From: Pisaster brevispinus
Lineage: Eukaryota > Echinodermata > Asteroidea > Forcipulatida > Asteriidae
Length of the DNA: 64,000 nt
Direction of reading: 5' to 3'
NCBI GenBank assembly: GCA_023634235.1
Contig: JAMKCF010000007.1
Coordinates: 20,590,592 to 20,654,591 of the forward strand
Made by a program: the position numbers and the translations under genes. This document shows positions 12,181 through 26,200 of the stretch, in pieces. The first letter of the stretch is position 1. Each line of letters starts with the position of its first letter. The notes under the pieces are model-generated. The model searched no databases and was not told the DNA's origin. It worked only from the letters and a program-made list of their open reading frames with translations.

Positions 12181-15100
12181 ATGCATTTTGACCGGATACT
12201 TGGACTCTTGGGTGAGTTTGGCCCTTATCAACGTCGAATCTTCTTCCTCATCTGTCTCCTAAGTGTACCCGGGGCTTTTCATAAGCTAGCCCAGGTATTC
12301 CTCGGGGCATCCAGTGATCACTGGTGTGCCGTGCCCGAGTGGGAAAACCAAGATTGCACGCTGTGGAATTTGACGGATGCGGAGTGTGAATCTGCCAAGA
12401 AGAATGCGTCGATCCCACGATCCGGGAAGGGTTATCATCAGTGTGAGCGGTACAACGTGACGGGGGTGTCATTCCATCCTGGTTTGGACTCTCGGAACTT
12501 AAGTGTGGAGGGATGCTTGGATGGATGGGTGTTCGACACCAGCCAGTACCAAACCACTATTAAATCCGATGTAAGACTGAAGAATTCTGAATTTTTAACA
12601 ATTTGTTTTCCTCGCATTATTTATTTATTTATTTCCTATTTATTTCGATGAGATAATTTTATTATTTATATTATATATCCACTTAAAAAATATTGCTCAC
12701 CGATTTAAAAGTAAATTTCTTGAAAAGGTTTGATAAATACGTGTATTGTCATCTTCGATAGAAAATCAGAAATGCTAAGCAAGAGTTGCTGTTGCATTGT
12801 TAACACATTGAACAGACAGAATATTTTAATGTTTCGATATTAGTAACAAATTCATGTTTTCAGTGGATTTATTTTCACCGCTTCTTCTACCTCTAAAAGT
12901 TTTGCTCAAGCTTTTTATATTTATTGAAATGTAATTAACTAACTTTTATTTGTTAAAAAAAAGTTTAAACAGTTTTTCTTTGTTAACAGTTTACTTTAGT
13001 GTGTGACAGGAAATCATTGTCGAACTTAGCCCAGTCTGTCTACTTTGTTGGGATTTTGATTGGCTCCGTGGTCTTCGGGTCGCTAGCGGATTGGTGAGTT
13101 AAAACATAAGTGACTCTTTTCATGAAATAGAGAAATTAATTAAACGCCCATTTTCCGAACACAGTATTTAAAAAGCTCAGTAAAATATCATTGAAATTAG
13201 AACCTTTTCCCCCAGAAATTAAGAATTTCCAACGTGTGTTGTTTGCACTGAGTTTTAATGAGAATGACTTGGAACCTAGCCACCATTATCCTCAGACAGC
13301 TTATTCCCTTTTTATTGAAGTTAACTTTTTCGGTACCGATAAAAAGAGAAAGTGCAAAAAGAAATGGCCTTTCATTGACAAATACATACATCATCTTAGA
13401 ATTAGATTAAAGTAGGCCTACTTCAATGGGAGATTTGGTTGTGATTGAATACATTTTGATTTGCCTCGAGTTTGTCGAATGACTCCTGCTTGTTTTTATG
13501 TTAATTTAAAAGAAAAACTCAATGGAAAAAAAAAAACGGAGCGAAAAAGTGAATCAAATTACACGTTTTCTTTTTGTGTAAGGATCGGGCGAACCAGGAC
13601 GATGTACATCGCTTTGACTCTATGGTTAGTTGCCTCCATTGCTGTTGTATTCTCGCCAAGTATTGAAGCTTATATGATATTCAGAGCATTTGGAGGGGCA
13701 GGGAGCTACGGCACTTTTCTTCCCGCCTATGTGCTTGGCAAGTATTTACAGATTCTTAAAAACAAACATCGGCTGATTTGTTGTCAATATCTTGTTGTTT
13801 AATCAGGTGAGGTTTGCAGTGACATCATGTGTAATCTCTTTTTGAGTAGTGGTGGCTCTGAGAAGAACCGGTTATTGTTAATAAAATAACACACAAAATG
13901 CATTGATTTTCCCCCATAAAGTAAAACGTATTGCTTGAATTACACTGACAATATCACCTTTGCATTTTTATTCGTAATATAAAAAAATTATATTAATATT
14001 TAAAAAACAATTGCTGTTGTCTTAAAACAAATCGAGGAATTGATACCTGATGACGTTTAATATAGAGAACGTGCCATAACATTGTTAAGATAAATACCAC
14101 ATTGCATTGTTCTGTTTCCAGTTAACATACTTACACAAATCATTGGGTCCTAATTAAAATCACAGGATGTAAGAGTGCTTTTAAGTGACCTTTGTGCGTT
14201 TTTGTTTTTACCTTCTAGGAACGGAGTTCGTTGGTCCGTCCAAGCGTGTTATCGCTGGTATCGTTGGGCAGATCTTCTTTGCCATTGGGCTAATGATGTT
14301 GGCAGGAATTGCCTACTTCGTCCGGGCTTGGCGTACCCTTGAGATTGTCATAACGGCACCGATTCTCTTGTTCTTCCTTTACATACCGTAAGTCGGCACT
14401 AACGTGTTCATAAAAACATCATCCATATCTGTCATCGATTTACTGTCAGGAACAGTGCAGGGGAGAAAAAAATGTAAACATCGTAGGTAATGTTCAAAAG
14501 GTGTCACATTGCACCCTATTACTCCCATGACATTTTGAATTCGTTGGTGATTCTGAAAGTTGTTAAATATCACAATCTTTTTATATTAGCGTTATAAACA
14601 GTTTTCAATCTCTCTTTGCTTTCATTTATTTACAAAGTGGTTTCATTATTTTCTGAAAGCATTTTGCCCGAGTCGGCGCGGTGGTTGATTAATAGAGGGC
14701 GGCACAACGAAGCTGAAAAAATCATCCGAAAAGTTGCTTCGGTGAACAAAAAGGAGCTCCCCGATGTGCTCTTTGAAGATGATGAAATTGAGGAGTTAAA
14801 GGTAACCCAAGAGATGAAAATTCGAAGAAAAAAGAAGAACTCTAAATTATAACATTAAAAGTTTATATCCAGATATCAAGGCGAGTGACAAAGGATTAAT
14901 CAATTGGCATTTTTGTTGGTGCAAAGATGGTGATGTGAAGCAAAATATAACAATCTGTGATTTTCAAAGGTATACTTTTTGCCTTTACTTTCTGTAGGTG
15001 AAATTAAAAACTGAACGGAAGCCGACAGTTCTTGACTTGTTTAAGACACCAAACACTGCTTTCAAGACAATCAACCTTATGTTTAATTGGTAAGAACTTT

Positions 15101-17990
15101 GCAAGAGAATATTGTTGTTGCATGAATATTCTGTTGATACATAAATAATAATTCTTGTAACAGAAATTTGCACAAAGCCTGAACAAAATTTGAGGTGGTA
15201 GTTCCCTTATCATTAAAACTCAATAAAACAGTTCTGCCATACTCTTCTAAAAAATAATTTTACTAATAAATTGAGAATTTTTTTTAAAACGTTGCTCTCT
15301 GTTCATTCTTTTTAAGAATAAAAATAATGTACTTTTCAAAGGGCATTCTAAATCATTGTTATATTATAAGTAAAGGTATTTCACACTTTTGTAACGATCG
15401 AAAATCAAATGAACAATTTTTGATCTAGAGCCAAATGTCCTGAGAAATACTTCCTAGTTCAAAAAAACTTTGCCACAAATCTTGGCGCTTATTTGAATAC
15501 GATGTAGGTAAATCGAAATTCGCCAATAATTAAATGCACATTTCATGCAAAAATGTCAAGTAATTTGTATTGATGAAAAAAATATGATTATACAATTTCA
15601 GAACTTTTTTACTGAACAATCGATTGATATGGCTTTTTTTGAAAACCAGAGAAAAAAGGAAAAAGTATCTGTCCAAATGATGAAACCATAGCTTCAGTCA
15701 CAATGTGTTTACCGTTTGACATTTTCAGGTGTGTTAACAGCTTGGTGTACTATGGCCTCTCTTTAAGCATACCAGACCTAGCCTCAGATGAATACTTAGC
15801 TTTCTTCATATCTGGTGCCATTGAGATTCCAGCCTATCTATTGGCAATGGTTTCCATTGAGAAACTAGGTAGGAGGTTTAATCTTAGTGTTACCATGATC
15901 ATCGGCGGTGCAGCTTGTGTGAGTACCATATTTATAGGTGAGTCAGATAAGCTGAATTAGATAATTACCACAAGGTGAATACACCCTCTTGTTTTTGTCA
16001 GGGGGTTGAAAAACGAAAGAAAAACAACATTTGGTTTTACAATGTATACCATGATCCAAAGATTCCAGATTCTAAAGTTTTACCTTCTCTTTGGTTTTCT
16101 CTAATTTGAATATTTCCTTTTGTTAACTGTTAAACTAAGGTCCTGGTATATGGCAAACTGTTGTTGCGATGATCGGCAAGTTCTGTGTTGCAGCATCATT
16201 TTCCATTGTCTATATCTACTCAGCAGAAATCTTTCCAACCCCTCTAAGGTGAGAGAACCACACAAATTCAACATTAAAGAATTAAAACTCTTAACAGACA
16301 ATGTACACTTTAACAGAGCCCAAAGTAGGGATACATGTGAGACTCGAACAGTCTATACAAGTATATCCAGAATAATTGCAGTATTCATTTTGATTTGGGG
16401 AATATTTTTCACCTCAACATATTTTAGTTGTCAAATACAAGAAAATTCAAGACAAATTTCGTCATTGTTTACTCATAGTCTTAGCATTATTCCTCTGAAG
16501 AAAAACCCCCAAAATCTGAAATATTAAAAATGTTCAATATTATGTAGTCTTTAATCTTTTAAGTCAGCCAGCCACAAAACCTTTTCAATGTACAACCCCT
16601 TCAACTTTATTCACCCACTTCAGGACAGCAGGGATGGGCGTATGTTCAATGGCATCCAGAGTAGGGGGAATCCTTTCGCCCCTTATTCTCCTTCTGAGCG
16701 ACACTTGGGCACCTCTCCCACTGGTTCTGTTTGGGGGACCGTCCATCTTGGCTGGTCTCCTAGCATTATTCTTACCCGAGACAAAAGGAAGATCACTGCC
16801 AGAGACAGTAGAAGAGGCTGAACAGTTTGGGAGGTAAGATTCTGATAATGCTGATAATGTTGAAAACAACAATAAATAACTGTGAGCACTTTGGGTGCTC
16901 TCGACATCAAGAGAAGTAAACGATCTCTATCTGTCAAACAAAAAGTTTTCCAGCTTTAACATGCATTTGGGGGTGGGGGGGGGGGCAAGTGTTGGGCAAA
17001 GACATATTTTGTGGGGAGGGGGGTATTTTCATGTATCGAACCATTCATTTGACCATTACTACTATGAGCGCATTTCTGAAATAGTCTGATGCTCTTGATG
17101 TCCTTCTTTGTTTTAATAATTGCTCAGATAGACAAGAATTCAATATGCTGACAGAGCACGACTATCAGCCTCATTCCCAAGGGTGTACAATCTTGCTGGA
17201 TTTTTTCCCAAAGCTCTGCTCAATCATAACCCCCCAAATGGTTTAATTTGACTCTGTAAAACAATATTTAGTTGAACAGTGATTGCGCCCAAAACACTGG
17301 CACTTTTTACACATGCCTGCAAGTGTCATATCAAGGCTTGAAAGTGTGCATATAAAACAGTCGCCTTCATGAACCAATCAATATGTCGGTATCTCTCCTG
17401 GGGTTTTGGAGGAGAAAGGACAAAATGACAGCTGCCCATGGGAAAGAGGTTGCAATCTTCATTTTCCATCTGTATACACAAACAACCATCATTCTACATA
17501 CACTACAATAACAAATTAAAGACCATGTCTTACTATTTGGGGGGGGGGAGCAGGATTTCATTGTCATTTGATTTCATTTTTCATTCATATTCATTCATTG
17601 TTCTTTCATTGTAAACATGAACAGGTGTAGCTGCTTGAGTTCTTATCAATTCATACAAAGGGTAAGAGTTCAGTTTGATGAAGAATGTTAAATGTTTCAT
17701 TTCTATATAAACGCTAATTTGGTCATCTACTTTGATTTAGGTTAAAACAATTATTGTGTATGTTATGTTATTCAAGTTACAATTCAGCTTCCACTAAATC
17801 AGTAAGTGATTACCAACTTAATTTTAGTACAAATTAAAGGTCTTCCTTTTTTTTACTTGATTTCTCAACTGTCAAATTTAGGAAAAAGACGCCAACCGCA
17901 CTGAAGAATTGTAAAGACCAAGAAGAGAATGAACTGTCCGAACATATAAACGAAGGTTTTTATAAGCATAATGAAAATGGAACAATTTAA
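12181..17990 (+). CDS. SLC22-type organic cation/anion transporter (MFS), 10 exons, complete
   Basis: Exons: 12181-12570, 12990-13093, 13583-13737, 14219-14387, 14660-14801, 14998-15089, 15729-15937, 16140-16248, 16624-16833, 17882-17990 (TAA). Phases agree at every junction, giving 562 aa, a normal SLC22 length. The family moves organic cations, anions or zwitterions across the plasma membrane. Hallmarks seen: TM1 at about residues 20-40; a large extracellular loop with cysteines 49, 59, 69, 88 and 112 and N-glycosylation sequons at 63, 75, 92 and 106; the block CLDGWVFD...LVCD before TM2; the MFS loop motif [17 protein letters not shown] in the central cytoplasmic loop; [16 protein letters not shown]; and [13 protein letters not shown] near the end. 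The start ATG has A at -3 and opens the typical [18 protein letters not shown]-terminus. The third intron begins with GC (13738-13739). Substrate cannot be told from sequence; the closest named group is the insect/echinoderm 'organic cation transporter-like' proteins. Confidence 0.95.
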
Positions 17991-18058
17991 AAGAATATTT
18001 TGAGCGGCTCTGCATTATTTTGATATTTCTTTTTACTTAAGATTTGAAGTATAGTTTT

Positions 18059-18064
18059 AATAAA
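18059..18064 (+). terminator. Candidate poly(A) signal of the SLC22 gene
   Basis: AATAAA lies 69 bases after the stop codon. It coincides with the left edge of a dispersed repeat, and the other copy of that repeat has the same hexamer at its edge (5138-5143), so the repeat may have supplied the signal. A second AATAAA follows near 18166. Confidence 0.5.
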
Positions 18065-18790
18065 TACCTCGAGAGAGTTTATGCATTCTGATTGGTCGAA
18101 GACTGGTCACGTGGGGGTGTATTAACATGTGATATAAAGACTGGCTCTGTAAACTAGCGAATAAATGGCCCCTAATCAAGCACATTGTTGTGTAAAAGTT
18201 ATAATTGCACGGTACTTGTTATGCGGAAATTATCAAAACTGTTTTCTCTGTGCATATTGTTTTCTGCTATTTTGACAAGGACAGATGGTGCCGCCTGCAA
18301 ACTTTGCGTATGCGTAAACGCGCAGACAATGTATCAATTTACGGTAGCTGGTATGAGCATGAAACCAAGGTAATGCAAAGCATAAAGCCGAACACCAACC
18401 AAAGTGTTTCTATTTATAGTGCTGTTACTTTTAATTCGCATTCGCATAATTATGTGTAAGAGAACAGGTGCCACGCAAAAGTTGAACAGCCTAAGTAGTG
18501 GCCCTTGAACATTTTACAAATTAACGGCGTAAGAATTCTGATGATTATAACCGTTTTTTCTTCGTTAAAGGTATTTTTTAATGGCAATAACAGTGTGGGG
18601 AACCAGTCTTCACTGCGTGGTAATGACCTTGGTTGGTGGCTGGCCACTGTAAATGGACCTCCCTTTTGGCTCGGTCCATTAACAGCGGCCAGCCACCAAC
18701 CCGGTCATTACCACTCAGTGAAGACTGGCTCCCCACACTGTTATTCCCTAATTAGTCATTTGAATTTTGCGGCTTTCAATTTTTGATAAA
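18059..18790 (+). repeat. Dispersed repeat with terminal hairpin, copy B
   Basis: Homologous along its length to 5138-5780. The 3' end is a strong inverted repeat: arm 18589-18660 (AACAGTGTGGGGAACCAGTC...) pairs with 18673-18742 around a 12-base loop. Copy A has lost most of one arm. It is probably a non-autonomous mobile element; boundaries are approximate. It starts in the 3' UTR of the SLC22 gene. Confidence 0.75.
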
Positions 18791-20013
18791 GTTTGTTATT
18801 CTTGATCAATTTTTGCTGCAATAATCTATTATTATCCAGTTACTTTGGATTATTAATAAATCTACTAGGATCAATTCTTTAGGGCAAAACATATTTTCTA
18901 TGTTTTATAGGCAAGTTGTCACAACTTTATTCTGCATTGCTAATTTTATTTTAACTCCCCCTAGATAAACAAATCACAAAAAATGAGTGTATTCATATGA
19001 TCTTCTAATGTTTTATTGTATTTCGGACATGTTTCATCAAAATTGCAACTTACAATATTAAGCCAGAGGTGGATGGCAAAAGCTAAAATTAATAACATTC
19101 ACATGTAATTCCAGGTGAAAACAATTATAATTAATGAAGTACTTTCAACAAAAAGGTAGTTACAAATATAACATGCACTTACTCAATGTAGAAACACATT
19201 GATATCTGTTAGATTTAGATTGAAATCCCACAAAGTTATTTTCCTTATAGGGTGTGGGGAACCAATGTATTTTAGAAGTAGGTTGTGTTCAAGTATTGCC
19301 ATATCCCTTTATGGCTTTGGCAGAGGCTAAGCCCACATCAATGGAAAGCCTTGGCTAATGTTGTCACTGAAGCCATCGGCTATATCCATAGCCAAAGTCA
19401 CTTGATGCGGACATGGCCTACGTTTTCACTTGTCCTGCATCACTGCTTGTGCTTAACCCTGATAATGCCACTGCAACAAAAATTACTCAAATTGGCGAGG
19501 TCTTACATGAACATCATACCTCTTTTGTATGCATTGATCAATGCTATAAGTTGAATGCAGGGATTGAACAAGATTTGTAAAAATTGCATGTAAATTGGAT
19601 ACAGCAAAAGATTAATTATCAACTTCAATCACTAGTTATGACAAATATTTATGAATATTTGGCAATTAACATGGAGCAAGTTCGGGTGGGCGACTAGACT
19701 TACCAGAAACCATAGAGCACGGGAGACTGATTAGATCGACCATGCACTGGAGCATGGACGATCTAGTCAAAACTACGTCACACAGTCTAGTCACTCTAGT
19801 CGCCCACCCGAACTTGCCCATCTATGATTAGAATTAAAGACTGATCCATTAAGATCTGCTCTTGATGCATCAATCAGCACCATACGTAAGCGCCCACAAG
19901 CTTGAAAATAAATGGCACTGTATCGTATATTCAAGCAAATAAATACACGACAGCCGCATTGTTATTTTGCAGTTGCTGTGGTAGGCCAGGCTTTATGGAT
20001 CTGTCTTGGCATG
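18791..20013. other. Convergent intergenic region with protein-like remnants
   Basis: Apart from the MITE at 19676-19817, short plus-strand stretches read like protein in changing frames: about 19392-19560 (DADMAYVFTCPASLLVLNPD), and, just past this region, about 20091-20190 (ADIYTPSDVIEMMDHMLLD). Stops and frame changes separate them. They may be a decayed gene or chance; I cannot name a family. Confidence 0.3.
19676..19817. repeat. Short palindromic MITE
   Basis: GCAAGTTCGGGTGGGCGACT at the left end is repeated inverted at the right end (19795-19817), and the inside is also self-complementary around GATC and CATGC...GCATG. The whole 142-base unit can fold into one hairpin. It lies between the EIF2S3 poly(A) region and the SLC22 3' end. 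Confidence 0.8.
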
Positions 20014-20019
20014 TTTATT
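20014..20019 (-). terminator. Candidate poly(A) signal of EIF2S3
   Basis: AATAAA on the minus strand about 250 bases past the EIF2S3 stop codon. It is the first such hexamer I found on that strand downstream of the last exon. Position is plausible, but transcript ends are not visible here. Confidence 0.4.
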
Positions 20020-20268
20020 ACTATGCCTTTGATGCTGCAGCCATTAGCTGTACAAAAATGCAGTAACCAAAGCCATTGCTTTTCACTTGGCATTAATAGC
20101 TGATATTTATACACCATCTGATGTTATTGAAATGATGGACCATATGCTCCTTGACACAAGGCAAAAACAATGTTGGTGGTGAAAGCATCTCCATGGATGT
20201 GTATGAGTAAAGAAATAAATGGTGCAATGAGTTTGGAAAGAAGAGGGGGCGTACGTTGGAGGCGCCCT

Positions 20269-23200
20269 TCACGACTCTGTTGGCTTTATTGTTATTCCTT
20301 TTCGGATTTTTCCCCATCCAATCAACCTGTGAACAACAAAACAATAAACAACATTTTTAGATTAAAGTGGTAAAAAGAAAAACAATTCAGGCAAAATCAG
20401 GCATGTTTTGGTTTTTTTCCTTTTGAGCGATTTCTGACCATTTTATTTTTGGCCAAATATTAAAAATGGGCCTTTTTGGGACAAGATTTTTGGTGGAAAA
20501 AACTGCAAGGGGTTAAACTTGTATTTTTGAGCGATTTCGGACCATTTAATTTTTTGGCCAAATTTTAAAAATGGGCCTTTTTTGGACAATATTTTTGGTG
20601 GAAAAAACTGCAAGGGGTTAAACTTGTATTTTTGAGCGATTTCGGACCATTTCATATTTTGGCCAAATATTAAAAATGGGCCTTTTTGAGCCAAGATTTT
20701 TGGTGGAAAAAACTGCAAGGGGTTAAACTTGTATTTTTTAGCGATTTCGGACCATTTCATATTTTGGCCAAATTTTAAAAATGGGCCTTTTTGAGTCAAG
20801 ACTTTTGGTGGAAAAAACTGCAAGGGGTTAAACTTGTATTTTTGAGCGATTTCGGACCATTTAATTTGTTGGCCAAATTTTAAAAATGGGCCTTTTTGGG
20901 ACAAGATTTTTGGTGGAAAAAACTGCAAGGGGTTAAACTTGTATTTTTGAGCGATTTCGGATCATTTTATTTTTTGGCCAAATTTAAAAAATGGGCCTTT
21001 TTGAGCCAAGATTTTTGTTGGAAAAAACTGCAAGGGGTTAAACTTGTATTTCTGAGCAAGTTCGGACCATTTTATTTTTTTGCCAAATTTTAAAAATGGG
21101 CCTTTTTGGGACAAGATTTTTGGTGGAAAAAACTGCAAGGGGTTAAACTTGTATTTTTGAGCGATTTCGGACCATTTCATATTTTGGCCAAATATTAAAA
21201 ATGGGCCTTTTTGAGTCAAGACTTTTGGTGGAAAAAACTGCAAGGGGTTAAACTTGTATTTTTGAGCGATTTCGGACCATTTCATTTTTTGGCCAAATAT
21301 TAAAAATGGGCCTTTTTGGGACAAGATTTTTGGTGAAAAAAACTGCAAGGGGTTAAACTTGTATTTTTGAGCGTTTTCGGACCATTTCATTTTTTGGCCA
21401 AATTTTAAAAATGGGCCTTTTTGAGCCAAGTATTTTGGTGGAAAAAACTGCAAGGGGTTAAACTTGTATTTTTGAGTGATTTCGGATCATTTTATTTCTT
21501 GGCCAAATTTAAAAAAAGGGGCCTTTTTGAGCCAAGATTTTTGGTGGAAAAAACTGCAAGGGGTTAAACTTGTATTTTTGAGCGAGTTCGGACCATTTTT
21601 TTTTTTGCCAAATTTTAAAAATTGGCCTTTTTGGGACAAGATTTTTGGTGGAAAAAACTGCAAGGGGTTAAACTTGTATTTTTGAGCGATTTCGGACCAT
21701 TTTATTTTTTGGCCAAATATTAAAAATGGGCCTTTTTGAGCCAAGATTTTTTGTGAAAAAAACTGCAAAGGGTTAAACTTGTATTTTTGAGCGATTTCGG
21801 ACCATTTCATTTTTTGGCCAAATATTAAAAATGGGCCTTTTTGGGACAAGATTTTTGGTGAAAAAAACTGCAAGGGGTTAAACTTGTATTTTTGAGCGTT
21901 TTCGGACCATTTCATTTTTTGGCCAAATTTTAAAAATGGGCCTTTTTGAGCCAAGTATTTTGGTGGAAAAAACTGCAAGGGGTTAAACTTGTATTTTTGA
22001 GCGAGTTCGGACCATTTTTTTTTTTGCCAAATTTTAAAAATGGGCCTTTTTGGGACAAGATTTTTGGTGGAAAAAACTGCAAGGGGTTAAACTTGTATTT
22101 TTGAGCGATTTCGGACCATTTTATTTTTTGGCCAAATATTAAAAATGGGCCTTTTTGAGCCAAGATTTTTTGTGAAAAAAACTGCAAAGGGTTAAACTTG
22201 TATTTTTGAGCGAATTCGGACCATTTTATTTTTTGGCCAAATATTAAAAATGGGCCTTTTTGGGACAAGATTTTTGGTGGAAAAAACTGCAAGGGGTTAA
22301 ACTTGTATTTTTGAGCGATTTCGGACCATTTCATATTTTGGCCAAATATTAAAAATGGGCCTTTTTGGGCCAAGATTTTTGGTGAAAAAAACTGCAAGGG
22401 GTTAAACTTGTATTTTTGAGTGATTTCGGATCATTTTATTTCTTGGCCAAATTTAAAAAAAGGGGCCTTTTTGAGCCAAGATTTTTGGTGGAAAAAACTG
22501 CAAGGGGTTAAACTTGTATTTTTGAGCGAGTTCGGACCATTTTTTTTTTGGCCAAATTTTAAAAATGGGCCTTTTTGGGACAAGATTTTTGGTGGAAAAA
22601 ACTGCAAGGGGTTAAACTTGTATTTTTGAGCGATTTCGGACCATTTTATTTTTTGGCCAAATATTAAAAATGGGCCTTTTTGAGCCAAGATTTTTGGTGA
22701 AAAAAACTGCAAGGGGTTAAACTTGTATTTTTGAGTGATTTCGGACCATTTTATTTTTTGGCCAAATATTAAAAATGGGCCTTTTTGAGCCAAGATTTTT
22801 GGTGAAAAAAACTGCAAGGGTTTAAAATTGTATTTTTGAGCGATTTCGGACCATTTTATTTTTTGGCCAAATATTAAAAATGGGCCTTTCTGGGACAAGA
22901 TTTTTGGTGGAAAAAACTGCAAGGGGTTAAACTTGTATTTTTGAGCGATTTCGGACCATTTCATTTTTTGGCCAAATATTAAAAATGGGCCTTTTTTGGC
23001 CAAGATTTTTGGTGAAAAAAACTGCAAGGGGTTAAACTTGTATTTTTGAGCGATTTCGGACCATTTCATATTTTGGCCAAATATTAAAAATGGGCCTTTT
23101 TGGGCCAAGATTTTTGGTGAAAAAAACTGCAAGGGGTTAAACTTGTATTTTTGAGTGATTTCGGACCATTTCATTTTTTGGCCAAATATTAAAAATGGGC

Positions 23201-26200
23201 CTTTTTGGGACAAGATTTTTGGTGAAAAAAACTGCAAGGGGTTAAACTTGTATTTTTGAGCGTTTTCGGACCATTTCATTTTTTGGCCAAATTTTAAAAA
23301 TGGGCCTTTTTGAGCCAAGTATTTTGGTGGAAAAAACTGCAAGGGGTTAAACTTGTATTTTTGAGTGATTTCGGATCATTTTATTTCTTGGCCAAATTTA
23401 AAAAAAGGGGCCTTTTTGAGCCAAGATTTTTGGTGGAAAAAACTGCAAGGGGTTAAACTTGTATTTTTGAGCGAGTTCGGACCATTTTTTTTTTGGCCAA
23501 ATTTTAAAAATGGGCCTTTTTGGGACAAGATTTTTGGTGGAAAAAACTGCAAGGGGTTAAACTTGTATTTTTGAGCGATTTCGGACCATTTAATTTTTTG
23601 GCCAAATATTAAAAATGGGCCTTTTTGAGCCAAGATTTTTGGTGAAAAAAACTGCAAGGGGTTAAACTTGTATTTTTGAGTGATTTCGGACCATTTTATT
23701 TTTTGGCCAAATATTAAAAATGGGCCTTTTTGAGCCAAGACTTTTGGTGAAAAAAACTGCAAGGGTTTAAAATTGTATTTTTGAGCGATTTCGGACCATT
23801 TTATTTTTTGGCCAAATATTAAAAATGGGCCTTTCTGGGACAAGATTTTTGGTGGAAAAAACTGCAAGGGGTTAAACTTGTATTTTTGAGCGATTTCGGA
23901 CCATTTCATTTTTTGGCCAAATATTAAAAATGGGCCTTTTTTGGCCAAGATTTTTGGTGAAAAAAACTGCAAGGGGTTAAACTTGTATTTTTGAGCGATT
24001 TCAGACCATTTCATATTTTGGCCAAATATTAAAAATGGGCCTTTTTGGGCCAAGATTTTTGGTGAAAAAAACTGCAAGGGGTTAAACTTGTATTTTTGAG
24101 TGATTTCGGATCATTTTATTTCTTGGCCAAATATTAAAAATGGGCCTTTTTGAGCCAAGATTTTTGGTGGAAAAAACTGCAAGGGGTTAAACTTGTATTT
24201 TTGAGCTAGTTCGGACCATTTTATTTTTTGGCCAATTTTTAAAAAATGGGCCTTTTTGGGACAAGATTTTTGGTGGAAAAAACTGCAAGGGGTTAAACTT
24301 GTATTTTTGAGCGATTTCGGACCATTTTATTTTTTGGCCAAATATTAAAAATGGGCCTTTTTGAGCCAAGATTTTTGGTGGAAAAAACTGCAAGGGGTTA
24401 CACTTGTATTTTTGAGCGATTTCGGACCATTTCATATTTTGGCCAAATTTTAAAAATGGGCCTTTTTGAGTCAGGACTTTTGGTGGAAAAAAACTGCAAG
24501 GGGTTAAACTTGTATTTTTGAGCGATTTCACACCATTTAATTTTTTGGCCAAATTTTAAAAATGGGCCTTTTTGGGACAAGATTTTTGGTGGAAAAAACT
24601 GCAAGGGGTTAAACTTGTATTTTTGAGCAATTTCGGACCATTTCATATTTTGGCCAAATTTAAAAAATGGGCCTTTTTGAGTCAAGACTTTTGGTGGAAA
24701 AAACTGCAAGGGGTTAAACTTGTATTTTTGAGCGATTTCGGACCATTTAATTTTTTGGCCAAATTTTAAAAATGGGCCTTTTTGGGACAAGATTTTTGGT
24801 GGAAAAAAACTGCAAGGGGTTAAACTTGTATTTTTGAGCGATTTCGGACCATTTTATTTTTTGGCCAAATATTAAAAATGGGCCTTTTTGAGCCAAGATT
24901 TTTGGTGAGAAAAACTGCAAGGGGTTAAACTTGTATTTTTGAGCATTTCAGATAATTTAATTTTTTTGCCAAATTTTAAAAATGGGCCTTTTTGAGCCAA
25001 GACTTTTGGTGGAAAAAACTGCAAGTGGTTAAACTTGTATTTTTGAGCGATTTAGGACCATTTAATTTTTTGGCCAAATATTAAAAATGGGCCTTTTTTG
25101 GCCAAGATTTTTGGTGGAAAAAACTGCAAGGGGTTAAACTTGTATTTTTGAGCGATTTCGGACCATTTAATTTTTTGGCCAAATATTAAAAATGGGCCTT
25201 TTTGAGCCAAGATTTTTGGTGAAAAAAACTGCAAGGGGTTAAACTTGTATTTTTGAGTGATTTCGGACCATTTTATTTTTTGGCCAAATATTAAAAATGG
25301 GCCTTTTTGAGCCAAGACTTTTGGTGAAAAAAACTGCAAGGGTTTAAAATTGTATTTTTGAGCGATTTCGGACCATTTTATTTTTTGGCCAAATATTAAA
25401 AATGGGCCTTTCTGGGACAAGATTTTTGGTGGAAAAAACTGCAAGGGGTTAAACTTGTATTTTTGAGCGATTTCGGACCATTTCATTTTTTGGCCAAATA
25501 TTAAAAATGGGCCTTTTTTGGCCAAGATTTTTGGTGAAAAAAACTGCAAGGGGTTAAACTTGTATTTTTGAGCGATTTCGGACCATTTCATATTTTGGCC
25601 AAATATTAAAAATGGGCCTTTTTGGGCCAAGATTTTTGGTGAAAAAAACTGCAAGGGGTTAAACTTGTATTTTTGAGTGATTTCGGATCATTTTATTTCT
25701 TGGCCAAATATTAAAAATGGGCCTTTTTGAGCCAAGATTTTTGGTGGAAAAAACTGCAAGGGGTTAAACTTGTATTTTTGAGCTAGTTCGGACCATTTTA
25801 TTTTTTGGCCAATTTTTAAAAAATGGGCCTTTTTGGGACAAGATTTTTGGTGGAAAAAACTGCAAGGGGTTAAACTTGTATTTTTGAGCGATTTCGGACC
25901 ATTTTATTTTTTGGCCAAATATTAAAAATGGGCCTTTTTGAGCCAAGATTTTTGGTGGAAAAAACTGCAAGGGGTTACACTTGTATTTTTGAGCGATTTC
26001 GGACCATTTCATATTTTGGCCAAATTTTAAAAATGGGCCTTTTTGAGTCAGGACTTTTGGTGGAAAAAAACTGCAAGGGGTTAAACTTGTATTTTTGAGC
26101 GATTTCACACCATTTAATTTTTTGGCCAAATTTTAAAAATGGGCCTTTTTGGGACAAGATTTTTGGTGGAAAAAACTGCAAGGGGTTAAACTTGTATTTT

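Noticed and set aside
22431..23342. 303-codon minus-strand open frame in the satellite, read as a repeat protein
   Set aside because: It opens with TTG rather than ATG, has no gene context, and exists because the 105-bp unit is a multiple of three. Similar frames appear and break throughout the array with single-base indels.
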